Assembly: GCA_026414995.1 (NCBI GenBank)
Contig: JAOAHY010000001.1
Location: 55,292-119,291 of the forward strand
Source of the DNA: Caldisericia bacterium
GTDB taxonomy: Bacteria > Caldisericota > Caldisericia > B22-G15
Reading direction: 5' to 3'
Length of the DNA stretch: 64,000 nucleotides
The notes beneath the pieces are model-generated. The model made no database searches. It was not told where the DNA came from and worked only from the letters and a program-made list of their open reading frames with translations. Made by a program: the position numbers and the translations under genes. The first letter of the stretch is position 1. Each line of letters opens with the position of its first letter. Shown in pieces: positions 36,643 to 45,312 of this stretch.

Positions 36643-37381
36643 TAATATAAATTAAATCAACATCTATTGAATAAACTTTTTTTATATTTTCTTTTGTTAA
36701 AACAAAATCTGGTTTACCAAAAGAAACTATTTCTCTTTTGTTCATCAATAAAATCCTATCTGAAAAATTTATGGCTTCATTTGGGTCATGCATTGTAATT
36801 ATTACTGTCAAATTTCTTTTTTCTCTAAGTTCTTTTATTTTTTCAAGAACAAAAAATCTATTTTTGAAATCAAGAAATGCAGTTGGTTCATCTAATAAAA
36901 GAACATCTGTCTCTTGTGCTATTGCTCTAGCTATTAACACAAGACGAAGTTCTCCACCACTTAAATTTATATACGGTCTATCTTTTAAATGAAATATGCC
37001 TAAATCTTTTAAAGATTTTTCAACAACTTCTTTATCTATTTCTCTTGGAACTGAGTAATTTCCAATATATGGGTTTCTTCCCATTAGCACAAAATCAAAA
37101 ACAGTATAAGGAAATGCTGGAGTGTGAATTTGAGGTACATATGAAATTTCTTTACTTAAATCTTTATAACTTAATTCATTTATATCTTTACCTGAGATTA
37201 TAATATTTCCTCCTTTTGGTAAAAGAATTTTTTGAATAAGTTTTAAAAGAGTTGTTTTTCCTGAACCATTAGGTCCTAAAATTGTTAAAATCTCACCGTT
37301 CTCAATTTCAAAAGAAAATTTATCAAAAATTTCAGAATCAAAAAAACCAAAGTTTAAATCTTTAATAATGATTTTTTTCAT
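36605..37381 (-). CDS. FecE/BtuD-type ABC transporter ATP-binding protein
   Basis: 258 residues with Walker A LGPNGSGKTTLLK (about residues 34-46), Q-loop YVPQIHTPAFPYTVFDFVLMGR, signature LSGGELRLVLIARA and Walker B VLLLDEPTAFLD. It drives the FecCD permease. It starts 3 nt after the binding-protein stop. The GGELR variant of the usual GGQ/GGE-Q signature occurs in this subfamily. Confidence 0.94.
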   Translation of the reverse strand: MKKIIIKDLNFGFFDSEIFDKFSFEIENGEILTILGPNGSGKTTLLKLIQKILLPKGGNIIISGKDINELSYKDLSKEISYVPQIHTPAFPYTVFDFVLMGRNPYIGNYSVPREIDKEVVEKSLKDLGIFHLKDRPYINLSGGELRLVLIARAIAQETDVLLLDEPTAFLDFKNRFFVLEKIKELREKRNLTVIITMHDPNEAINFSDRILLMNKREIVSFGKPDFVLTKENIKKVYSIDVDLIYINGKKFIIPKEKL

Positions 37382-37384
37382 AGT

Positions 37385-38800
37385 TTAATCTTTTAAAATC
37401 TCCTCAATCTCTTTTTGATTTAAATTATAATCAAATATATTTTTATAAAAATCTCTAATCTCTTTTTCAATATCTAATTTTAATATTTCACCATTTATTT
37501 TTTCTGCAATCCAAATTATTCCTAATATTGATTCAACTGATGGAAGGTCATAAGAAAGAATAAATGATGGAAATTTATAAACTCTTTTCTCTTTTATTGC
37601 TTTAATTTCTTGAAGTTCTTTTTTATTTAAAATCTCCTCTTTTGTTCCAAGAAAGTATGGAGGTATAAATATATATTCTGGATTAAATCTTAATAAGTCC
37701 TCAAGTGAAATTTCTATTTTTCCACCTTTAATATTCTTTGTAACACTTTCTCCACCAGCAATATCAACCATAAAAGTTTGATAAAAATCGCTTCCAAAAG
37801 ATTTCAATATTGTTTCTCCTGCAATATATACCTTTTTTTTCTCCAAACCTTTTAATTTCTTTTCAATATCTTCTTTTTTTATTTTGTAATATTCAATTAA
37901 TTTATTTGCTTCATTTTTTTTATCCAGTGCATCTCCAAGAATTTCAATTGATTTTAAAAGATTATCTGGTGTTTCATGGTTTAATAGAATACATGGCAAA
38001 TTAACTTCTTCAATTTTTTTTATGTTTGTATAGTGAGGAGAAATTACTATATCAGGTCTTAAAGAAATTAAAATTTCAACATTATAATCTTTAAAACTTC
38101 CTATTTCAGGTAATTTAATATAGTTAGGATAAATTTTTTTAATATTCTCATAATTTACAACTTTTTCTCCAGTAACTCTGCCAATTAGTTTATCTTGTTC
38201 TTTGAGTGAAAAAATAATAATAGTTGACATTGGATAAAGCGAGGCAATTCTATAAATTTTTTTTGGAATGATAACTTTTCTTCCATTTGAATCAATTACC
38301 TCTTTTATATCTCTATCTATAGTAATTTTAATTGTACTATCGTGAGAATTATAATCTACTTTTCCACCTAGATTTTCAATTATAAATCTTAGAGGAATAT
38401 ATGTTCTTGAATATAAAATAAATGGTTTAATATTGTCATCTATATCAATTTTTTTTACTTTTCCATTAATAAAAGCACTGTTTTTATCTACTGTTAAAAT
38501 TATTAATTTGTCTTTAAATCTTATTTCAATCTCTTTTGTTTTATTTTTCCACAGAACTTCTCCTCCAATACTTTCAACAATTGATCTTAATGGAACAAAT
38601 GTTCTTCCATGCTTTACAACAGGTTTTACATTTTTGTTTATATCAAAATAAATTTTATAATCATTAATATAAAAATAGTTTTTGTTTATTTCAAATATTA
38701 TTTCTGCTGGAAATCTAAAATCTTCAGTCTTAACATTTTTTATTGAAAAAGTTGTAAATAAAATAAAAATAATTAGAGATAAAATCAAAACTTTTTTCAT
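37385..38800 (-). CDS. Periplasmic-binding protein fused to copper-amine-oxidase-N (stalk) domain
   Basis: 471 residues. A signal peptide (1-24) precedes two copper-amine-oxidase-N-like half-repeats (about 40-155: GRTFVPLRSIVESIGGEVLW, SRTYIPLRFIIENLGGKVDY). From about 160 it is a Peripla_BP_2 domain of the Fe/cobalamin type: PKKIYRIASLYPMSTIIIFSL, VEILISLRPDIVISP and VDIAGGESV. The stalk domain probably replaces a lipobox as a surface or envelope tether (inference). It supplies ligand to the FecCD/E importer. It overlaps DUF364 by 4 nt. The fusion is unusual. Confidence 0.88.
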   Translation of the reverse strand: MKKVLILSLIIFILFTTFSIKNVKTEDFRFPAEIIFEINKNYFYINDYKIYFDINKNVKPVVKHGRTFVPLRSIVESIGGEVLWKNKTKEIEIRFKDKLIILTVDKNSAFINGKVKKIDIDDNIKPFILYSRTYIPLRFIIENLGGKVDYNSHDSTIKITIDRDIKEVIDSNGRKVIIPKKIYRIASLYPMSTIIIFSLKEQDKLIGRVTGEKVVNYENIKKIYPNYIKLPEIGSFKDYNVEILISLRPDIVISPHYTNIKKIEEVNLPCILLNHETPDNLLKSIEILGDALDKKNEANKLIEYYKIKKEDIEKKLKGLEKKKVYIAGETILKSFGSDFYQTFMVDIAGGESVTKNIKGGKIEISLEDLLRFNPEYIFIPPYFLGTKEEILNKKELQEIKAIKEKRVYKFPSFILSYDLPSVESILGIIWIAEKINGEILKLDIEKEIRDFYKNIFDYNLNQKEIEEILKD

Positions 38801-39522
38801 AAGTCCCTCCTCTTAATAGTTACAAAATCAATAACTTCTTTTAGGTTATTTATACTACCACCTTGTGAAATGATATTAAATAATTTCAAATCATTTTTAG
38901 AAACTACCCCGCCTATCATATCAACTCCATAATCGAATAAAACTTCTGAAAGAGGTGTAGTTGGGCCAAAAACAATTACATATTTTCCTTTAGCAAGTTC
39001 TAAAATTCTTTTAATTGACTTATTAATAAATGTTGAACCAGTTATTGCAATTATGTCTCCTTCAGGAATTAAATATTCTTGAAAAGTATCTAAATAGTCA
39101 TTTTCTCTTGGTTTTCTTTCTATTATAATTATCTCTTTAGCAATTTTTTCAAGTTTTTTTATATCTTCAAAATGTCCAATAAAAACTATCTTTTTATCTT
39201 TTCCTTTATTTATCAAATAATCGAAAATATTAATAGTTTCATATTTTTCAGGAATTTTAATTAAAGAATTTAGAGTTGCTAAACCTAAAGAAATTTTTAA
39301 TGTATCAAATGTTTTCAAATAATTCAAAAGTTCAATTACTGTTTTGCCTTCTAAATTTCCAGCATCTTCAATTCCAGATTTATGATCGTTATTATTATAA
39401 GTCATTGAAATTCCTACTCTATTAGAATATACAGCAGTCCATCTAACACCAACACATAGTTTGTTTATCTTTGTATTAAATTTATCTTTAACTGAAAAAA
39501 TTAAATCATCATAAATATCCAT
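38797..39522 (-). CDS. DUF364 putative heavy-metal chelation protein
   Basis: 241 residues. The N-terminus with VCVGVRWTAVYSN-type text (KLCVGVRWTAVYSNRVGIS) is the enolase-N-like part, followed by the Rossmann-like DUF364 part: KKIVFIGHFEDIKKLEK, GDIIAITGSTFINKSIKRIL and VIVFGPTTPLSEVLFDYGVDMIGG. DUF364 proteins occur beside metal ABC transporters and have been proposed to bind metals or metal cofactors. It overlaps the upstream NTPase by 14 nt. No Cys cluster is obvious. Confidence 0.85.
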   Translation of the reverse strand: MDIYDDLIFSVKDKFNTKINKLCVGVRWTAVYSNRVGISMTYNNNDHKSGIEDAGNLEGKTVIELLNYLKTFDTLKISLGLATLNSLIKIPEKYETINIFDYLINKGKDKKIVFIGHFEDIKKLEKIAKEIIIIERKPRENDYLDTFQEYLIPEGDIIAITGSTFINKSIKRILELAKGKYVIVFGPTTPLSEVLFDYGVDMIGGVVSKNDLKLFNIISQGGSINNLKEVIDFVTIKRRDL

Positions 39523-40015
39523 AAAAAGCCTCCAAAATTATTTCTTGAATAATATTTTCTCTATTTTCTTTATTAATTTTAAAAATTTTTCCATATCTTA
39601 TAATTTCTTCTAAAAATGGGGTTTTTCTTTCTTTTATAACAATAAAAGTTTTTTTATCAGATTTTAAAATTTCTATAACTTTACTCTTAAATTTATAAGA
39701 TTCATCTTCTAAAAAGCCAAGCTCATCCATAATTATTAAATCTGAATTTTTATAACCGTTCTCAAGAGATCTAACTCCTAAATCATCAAAAACTTCTGGA
39801 TAAATTATTAAATTTTTATCAATGTTATGTATCGCAATAACACCTTCATCATTTGTTATTAAATCTTTAATTTTGAAACCAATTCTCAAACCATTTTCAA
39901 AATATGGAAAAGTTATAAAACCACCATAATTTAAATTTAGCCCTTTTAATATGGTATTTAGAACAAAACTTTTACCTGATTTAATTTCTCCTTCAATAAT
40001 AATATTCTTATGCAT
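39509..40015 (-). CDS. THEP1-like nucleoside-triphosphatase
   Basis: 168 residues with Walker A EGEIKSGKSFVLN (about residues 8-20) and Walker B DLIIMDELGFLE (about 92-103), the latter typical of the NTPase_1/THEP1 family. Members hydrolyse ATP/GTP; in several genomes they accompany molybdate or corrinoid uptake genes. Here it is the first gene of the metal-uptake operon. No Shine-Dalgarno precedes the ATG. It may ready a nucleotide-bearing cofactor or act as a chaperone GTPase (inference). Confidence 0.8.
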   Translation of the reverse strand: MHKNIIIEGEIKSGKSFVLNTILKGLNLNYGGFITFPYFENGLRIGFKIKDLITNDEGVIAIHNIDKNLIIYPEVFDDLGVRSLENGYKNSDLIIMDELGFLEDESYKFKSKVIEILKSDKKTFIVIKERKTPFLEEIIRYGKIFKINKENRENIIQEIILEAFYGYL

Positions 40016-40062
40016 GGCAAAAATCTTACTATAATTATGAACATTTTTTTGCCAAATGTCAA
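40016..40062 (-). promoter_or_regulatory. Promoter and candidate operator of the metal-uptake operon
   Basis: On the minus strand TTGACA (40062-40057), a 17-nt spacer and CATAAT (40039-40034) precede the NTPase gene. An inverted repeat, GGCAAAAAT (40016-40024) and ATTTTTTTGCC (40043-40053), brackets the -10, as an operator would. The inner arm abuts the start codon. A TAAGAT 7 nt before the ATG is an alternative, leaderless -10. Confidence 0.5.
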
Positions 40063-40114
40063 GACAATTTATATTATTAATTAAATTTATTCTAAATAGT
40101 TATATAAATTTTCG

Positions 40115-43100
40115 TTACTCTTCTACTATAATTGTTACCTTCTTAATTGATCCGTCCCAATCAACTTTTGCTCCAAATGTTTCAGCAATAAATCTTATTG
40201 GAACAAAAGTTCTGCCTTTATTTATTTCTGCTTCAGCCTCTATAGTTATTTTTTGATTATCTATAATCGCTTCTTTTTTACCTATAAAAAGTGTAATTTT
40301 TTTGTTTTTAAAATAAATATAAACCTCTAAAACTTTTCCAACTTTTGGAAAATAATCTACAGTTGCTCCTAAACTTTCTGATACAAATCTTAATGGAACC
40401 ATTGTTCTACCAGGAAATTTTATATATGGTTCAGCATCAAGTATATATAAATTTCCATTAATATAAGCCTCAACTTTTCCTATAAAAAGTTCTATGATAT
40501 TTCTTTTAACTTTTGGTATAACATTTACTTTCACTTTAATCTCTTTTTCACCAAAATTTCCATTAATTTTTATTTTTCCTTCATTGATTCCACCTTTAAG
40601 ACCTTCTGTATTTATATTTATTTCAATAAAACCAGCATTTCCCTCAAATGTTTTTGGTTCAACCGAAATCCAGTGATTAAGAGAAGTTGATGAAAAAGAA
40701 AGACTTCCTCTTCCAGAATTCCAAAATGAAATTTTTAGACTTTTAATCTCTCCTTCAATTAAAGAATCAAAATTAATTAAATCTTTTTCTAAAGATAACT
40801 CAGGTAAAATTAATTCATCAACCATTTTAAATGTATGTTCCTTAATATAAGGATTATCATTTAAAACTGAGGTCCAGAGTTCATCTTCAGTTATAATTAA
40901 AGGTTTTTCATTTGAACCTTTAAGATAAATTCTTAATATTTCATTACCATTTGGAACCAAAAAGATATAAAATAATTCTTTGTTTTTTGCTTCTCTTTCA
41001 TAAGAAAAATTAACTGTTCCATCAAATGAGAGGACTTCAACTACAAGAATTTCTTCTTTTATTTCATTACCTTTTGCATCTAATAAATTAACTAATATAC
41101 TTGCTTGAGGAATAAGTGGTTGATTTGGTCTTTCTTCAATTTTATTCCTTTTCTCATGTTTCCATCCCCCATCATACCACCAATAGTCAAGTTCGCATCT
41201 ATATGTAACTCCTATCTTTTCATTAGTATCAAAAACCCCGTTAAAATTTTTATCTTGAAAAAATCCATGGTCTATAAATATTTTATCTATTTTATCTCTT
41301 GTGGAAGGATCTGTAAATTTTTCTCTAAGAGCCTCATAAAGTTCTTTTATATTTTTTATTTTTTTATCTTTCATTAAGCAAAACAGATCTTGCCAATTTG
41401 GTAAAGAAAAATTATCATCATCTTTTGAAGTAATTATCACATTATTTCGAATTTCTTCATACCATTTATAATCATCGAGTAAATCCAATAATAATCCAGC
41501 AACTCCAAATTCCTCCCTTGATAAAGAAGTAATTACAGGATATGTTTTGCCTCCTTGTTTATAAACTAATTTTCCACTTTCACAAGTAATATCTTCTCTC
41601 TTCAAATTTTTAAGTTTTCCATGATCATCAAAATATTCATAAACAGCTGTATCAGATCTTAATTTTTCATTTTCAAAATCATTTTCTCCATTACCCCATC
41701 TATATGTTCCATTCCATTGATTTGAAAAATCTGCACAACAAGTACCTTGTAATTTTAAAATCCTTAAAATCATCATAGATGTCATTTCAGCAAAACCCTC
41801 TATTAGTGAGTCACCTGTCGTATCATTCATAATACCTTCATGATTTTTTCTTCTATCTTTTCTTGTATCTTCATAAGTTGTAGTACCGACAAGTGAATGA
41901 TGAAGAAAATGTCCAAACTCATGCCACTCTCTATTCATAGGTCTATCATTCGAAGTTAAATTGCTATCTGCTTTCTCTATATTAATTTTTCTTTCACTAT
42001 ATCTATAAAAAGTGCCGTTTTCATTACTATAAACACAAACATTTATTGGAAGCATTGATTTATCAATCATATCATTACCGTTACATTTTTCATTTCTAAA
42101 AACACAAAAAGTTTCATCCATATGACAGAAAATTTGAGCAACTGCCCTTGGATCAAAACCATTATCAATAAAATCTTTCGGAAAATTTATATCAGTATCT
42201 TTGCCAATAATTATTTCTCTTGAAAATATTATTTCAGGACATGGCTTTTTATCACTTTTTATATTAACTTTAAGGAAAAAGATTTTTTTACAATCGCTAT
42301 AAGTTATTTTAAATTCTTTTGTTTCAAAAAGAACTGCAATTATATAATCATATTTGCAATCATTATCAAAAAATAGAAATCTGAATTTACCATCAGAATC
42401 AGTATAGGTTTCAATATAATATTTTTTATCTGGAAGATTTGTATTGAAAGAATCATCGAGAAGATAACCTGGTTGTTCTGATGATATTTGATCACTAAAA
42501 TTTCCTTCTTTAAACTTAAAATCTTTGTGAACACTACATTTAGGTTCATAGTTTAAAAAAAGTAAAACTCTTGAACCTTTTAAAATACATTCTTTATTTT
42601 CAGCATTAAGAAATTTTAAAGTTCCATAAATATATCTTATATTATGGCATACTGAAATTTTTAATTTTTTAACAATTTCTTTAACACATGGAGGTGAAGG
42701 TGAAATTTCAAATTTTACATCATACCATAAATAAAAATCTAATTTTTTAGGATTCTCTTTTATTTCAAATGAAATATTAATTTCTCTTTCTTCATTTTTG
42801 GGTATGTCAAAAGATTCAGGGTAAATTTTAATTTCATATTTTTGCTCATCACCTGCAATTTTATTTGTTAATTCTAAAATCCCTTTAACAGTTAACTTTA
42901 CATTACCAGTGTTTTTAATAAGAATTTTAATGCTCTTTGTGTTTTCTTTTTCAATATATTCTCCTCCGTATTTAATATCAGTACAGGTTGAACAAAAAAT
43001 TATTTCATCTGGATCTTGTATATATATACCGCATTCAGGTTTTATTATCTCTATTGGGTAAATCCATTCATCGTCATAATATCCTTTTAAATTTATATAC

Positions 43101-43975
43101 TCTCCTACTTTGTACTTTCCTAAATCTTCATCTCTAAGTATCACTTTATATCTTTTATTATCTTCTCCATAAATTTTCATATTCTTTTCTTTTTCATTTA
43201 TTTCCTCAATAATACCTGAAATAGATATTTTTTCTGAAGCTTTAACTATTATTCTTATACTTCTACTTCCAATTGCTCCATAATAATGTGAATATCTAGT
43301 GTTGAAATTTATTTCTATAGTTTCTTCTCCAGTCGTAAAATTTTGAGTTTTAATTTTTATAGAAATAAGTCTTATCTCGTTAGGATTAAGTGTGATATTT
43401 TTTGAAAATATGGCACCAATAATTTTTTCTTCACTGTATTCTTTTGTTGAAAATAGAGTAAGAAAATTTTCGCATATTCCGTTTCTTATTTGAAAATCTA
43501 AAGTTTTTTCACTAAAAGGTAAAATTTTTATTGTTTTTTCTTTTGGTAAAACATCAAATTCAGGAAAAAGAACTTTTAATTTTATTGTTAAAACCTTTTC
43601 TGATGGTTGAATAGGTGGGTATGTTACCCAATCAAATCTTGCTTTTATATAACCTATATAATCCAATGGAATCATGTTTTTTGATGATATAATCACTTCT
43701 ATTGTTTTGCTTTGGTTTGGTCCCAGAGGATATGGACCTGGTGATTTTATAATAATCCAAGTTTCTTGTGTTGAAAATGTAACATTTGCGCTTAAGTTTT
43801 GGGAAAGATTTTTTGCTGTTACTGTAATAGTTGTCTCTTTTTCAGGGCATAAGGTAATTTCAATTTGATCTCCATTTTCAAATTTAAAATTTTTATTATC
43901 TGAAATAGAATAAATGATTGGAGTATATGTTAAATATAAACATATTAAAATTATAAAAATAATTAATTTTTTCAT
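40115..43975 (-). CDS. Large secreted zinc metallopeptidase-like protein with stalk domains
   Basis: 1286 residues with a signal peptide (1-23). The N-terminal third has two Ig-like/NPCBM-free beta domains (about 25-240) and an OB-like segment (about 250-305). The gluzincin motif HEFGHFLHH is at residues 685-693 with a likely third ligand Glu in DSLIEGFAEM about 35 residues on. A BACON-like domain (about 1085-1160, LNHWISVEPKTFEGNAGFI) and two copper-amine-oxidase-N half-repeats (about 1165-1286) end it. GGAGGAGTG precedes the ATG. Probably a cell-surface protease; substrate unknown. Confidence 0.8.
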   Translation of the reverse strand: MKKLIIFIILICLYLTYTPIIYSISDNKNFKFENGDQIEITLCPEKETTITVTAKNLSQNLSANVTFSTQETWIIIKSPGPYPLGPNQSKTIEVIISSKNMIPLDYIGYIKARFDWVTYPPIQPSEKVLTIKLKVLFPEFDVLPKEKTIKILPFSEKTLDFQIRNGICENFLTLFSTKEYSEEKIIGAIFSKNITLNPNEIRLISIKIKTQNFTTGEETIEINFNTRYSHYYGAIGSRSIRIIVKASEKISISGIIEEINEKEKNMKIYGEDNKRYKVILRDEDLGKYKVGEYINLKGYYDDEWIYPIEIIKPECGIYIQDPDEIIFCSTCTDIKYGGEYIEKENTKSIKILIKNTGNVKLTVKGILELTNKIAGDEQKYEIKIYPESFDIPKNEEREINISFEIKENPKKLDFYLWYDVKFEISPSPPCVKEIVKKLKISVCHNIRYIYGTLKFLNAENKECILKGSRVLLFLNYEPKCSVHKDFKFKEGNFSDQISSEQPGYLLDDSFNTNLPDKKYYIETYTDSDGKFRFLFFDNDCKYDYIIAVLFETKEFKITYSDCKKIFFLKVNIKSDKKPCPEIIFSREIIIGKDTDINFPKDFIDNGFDPRAVAQIFCHMDETFCVFRNEKCNGNDMIDKSMLPINVCVYSNENGTFYRYSERKINIEKADSNLTSNDRPMNREWHEFGHFLHHSLVGTTTYEDTRKDRRKNHEGIMNDTTGDSLIEGFAEMTSMMILRILKLQGTCCADFSNQWNGTYRWGNGENDFENEKLRSDTAVYEYFDDHGKLKNLKREDITCESGKLVYKQGGKTYPVITSLSREEFGVAGLLLDLLDDYKWYEEIRNNVIITSKDDDNFSLPNWQDLFCLMKDKKIKNIKELYEALREKFTDPSTRDKIDKIFIDHGFFQDKNFNGVFDTNEKIGVTYRCELDYWWYDGGWKHEKRNKIEERPNQPLIPQASILVNLLDAKGNEIKEEILVVEVLSFDGTVNFSYEREAKNKELFYIFLVPNGNEILRIYLKGSNEKPLIITEDELWTSVLNDNPYIKEHTFKMVDELILPELSLEKDLINFDSLIEGEIKSLKISFWNSGRGSLSFSSTSLNHWISVEPKTFEGNAGFIEININTEGLKGGINEGKIKINGNFGEKEIKVKVNVIPKVKRNIIELFIGKVEAYINGNLYILDAEPYIKFPGRTMVPLRFVSESLGATVDYFPKVGKVLEVYIYFKNKKITLFIGKKEAIIDNQKITIEAEAEINKGRTFVPIRFIAETFGAKVDWDGSIKKVTIIVEE

Positions 43976-44096
43976 CCCACTCCTCCTAAAAATATGTTAG
44001 AAATTAACTCACAATTAAAATAGATATGTGATATTATTTTAATTATGAGTCTTCAATTTAATTATAAATTAAAATTTATAAATTTTGGAGGTAATT

Positions 44097-45068
44097 ATGA
44101 AAAAATTATTTAAATTTTTATGTATTTTTTTTATTGTTATATCATTTTCAATAACAAATGTATTTGCATGGTCAACTCATGGAAAAGTTACATATCAAAT
44201 TATTTATGATATTGACTGGTTAAACAAATTGTCAAACATAACAATAACAGAATATACTTATAAAGATATCGAAACTGAACCATATAACCCTGAATTCGAA
44301 ATAGAGTATAGAGATGGACCTATTGGAGGAACAACATCTGCTTTAAAAATTTTATCAATTTACACAGATGAGCCAGACTGGGAAATGGATCAAAATTTAA
44401 AACTTTCTCCATTTCAAAAAATCACAGGAGGATCATCAGGTTGGAGACATCAATATTTTATAACTCTTTTTGGTATTATAAGATTAGGAAAAGCACCTGA
44501 TAGGGCACACTATTTTTATAATCTTGCATTAAAAGCTTTTGATAGAGGAGATCTTTATTGGGGGTTTCGATTTTTTGCAAGATCATTACATTATCTTGAA
44601 GATTTAACACAACCACTTCATTCTTTTCCTCTTCCATATTCATTTGTTTTAAAAAACATATTAAATTTCAATGGATTAATTAAAATTGGAGAAAATCACC
44701 ACTATGCTTTAGAAGACTATCAAGAGGTTCAAATTGATATTTTAAGAAATGATTATCTTGAAAAATTATATACTAATGAAACATTTAATGTTCATACAAT
44801 AAGAAGATTAGGAATTTTGAATGCTTTCAGAGCGAGAAGAGATAGTGGTAAATTTTTTAAAATTCAAGAAAAGTTTTTTGGAAAAGAGATAAATAACAAA
44901 AGTGGATTTACAATAAATAAAGATGATTACAGGAAATCAATTGAAAATGAATATCAAAAAGAATATGATGAGTTGATTAAAATACATTTAACCAATTTTG
45001 CAAAAACAGTAAATACTGCTTTTAAAATTTTACAAAATGACTTATTAAAAATGGGTATTTTAGATTAG
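44097..45068 (+). CDS. Secreted phospholipase C/P1-nuclease-like zinc protein
   Basis: 323 residues from the ATG at 44097, with TTGGAGG upstream (a TTG start four codons earlier overlaps that site). The signal peptide ends at VFAWSTHG, leaving a Trp at the mature N-terminus as in zinc phospholipase C. Zinc-ligand-like spacing is seen in HYLEDLTQPLHS (HxxxD and H) and HHYALEDY (HxxxE), with WRHQYF and RAHYFY before. Whether it cleaves phospholipid or nucleic acid is not known. The C-terminal third (about 215-323) is polar and unassigned. Confidence 0.8.
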   Translation: MKKLFKFLCIFFIVISFSITNVFAWSTHGKVTYQIIYDIDWLNKLSNITITEYTYKDIETEPYNPEFEIEYRDGPIGGTTSALKILSIYTDEPDWEMDQNLKLSPFQKITGGSSGWRHQYFITLFGIIRLGKAPDRAHYFYNLALKAFDRGDLYWGFRFFARSLHYLEDLTQPLHSFPLPYSFVLKNILNFNGLIKIGENHHYALEDYQEVQIDILRNDYLEKLYTNETFNVHTIRRLGILNAFRARRDSGKFFKIQEKFFGKEINNKSGFTINKDDYRKSIENEYQKEYDELIKIHLTNFAKTVNTAFKILQNDLLKMGILD

Positions 45069-45089
45069 TTTTTATAATATTCATTTACC

Positions 45090-45118
45090 TTTACAATAAA
45101 AATAAATTAATTTATAAT
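45090..45118 (+). promoter_or_regulatory. Promoter of tRNA-Ser/tRNA-Arg/uvrA
   Basis: TTTACA (45090-45095), a 17-nt spacer and consensus TATAAT (45113-45118) lie 9 nt before the tRNA-Ser. As no gap or promoter is seen before uvrA, this promoter probably serves all three genes. Confidence 0.75.
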
Positions 45119-45127
45119 TTTAGTTGC

Positions 45128-45221
45128 GGAGAGATGGCCGAGTGGCTGAAGGCACCTGCCTGCTAAGCAGGTGACGGGGTGAAAACCCCGTTCGCGGGTT
45201 CGAATCCCGCTCTCTCCGCCA
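45128..45221 (+). tRNA. tRNA-Ser (anticodon GCU)
   Basis: Acceptor GGAGAGA/TCTCTCC, D-arm GGCCGAGTGG, anticodon stem CCTGC/GCAGG with loop CTGCTAA (GCT), long variable arm, T-arm GCGGGTTCGAATCCCGC and encoded CCA. Confidence 0.97.
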
Positions 45222-45230
45222 CTTTATTTT

Positions 45231-45307
45231 GCGCCCATAGCTCAATTGGATAGAGCGGCGGACTACGGATCCGCAGGTTGTGGGTTCAACTCCCGCTGGG
45301 CGCGCCA
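45231..45307 (+). tRNA. tRNA-Arg (anticodon ACG)
   Basis: Acceptor GCGCCCA/TGGGCGC, anticodon loop CTACGGA (ACG, to be deaminated to ICG), T-arm GTGGGTTCAACTCCCGC and encoded CCA (45305-45307). The uvrA ATG is 5 nt after the CCA. Confidence 0.97.
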
Positions 45308-45312
45308 TTCAC

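Noticed and set aside
45120-45308. Minus-strand reading frame containing [13 protein letters not shown]
   Set aside because: It is the antisense translation of tRNA-Ser and tRNA-Arg.
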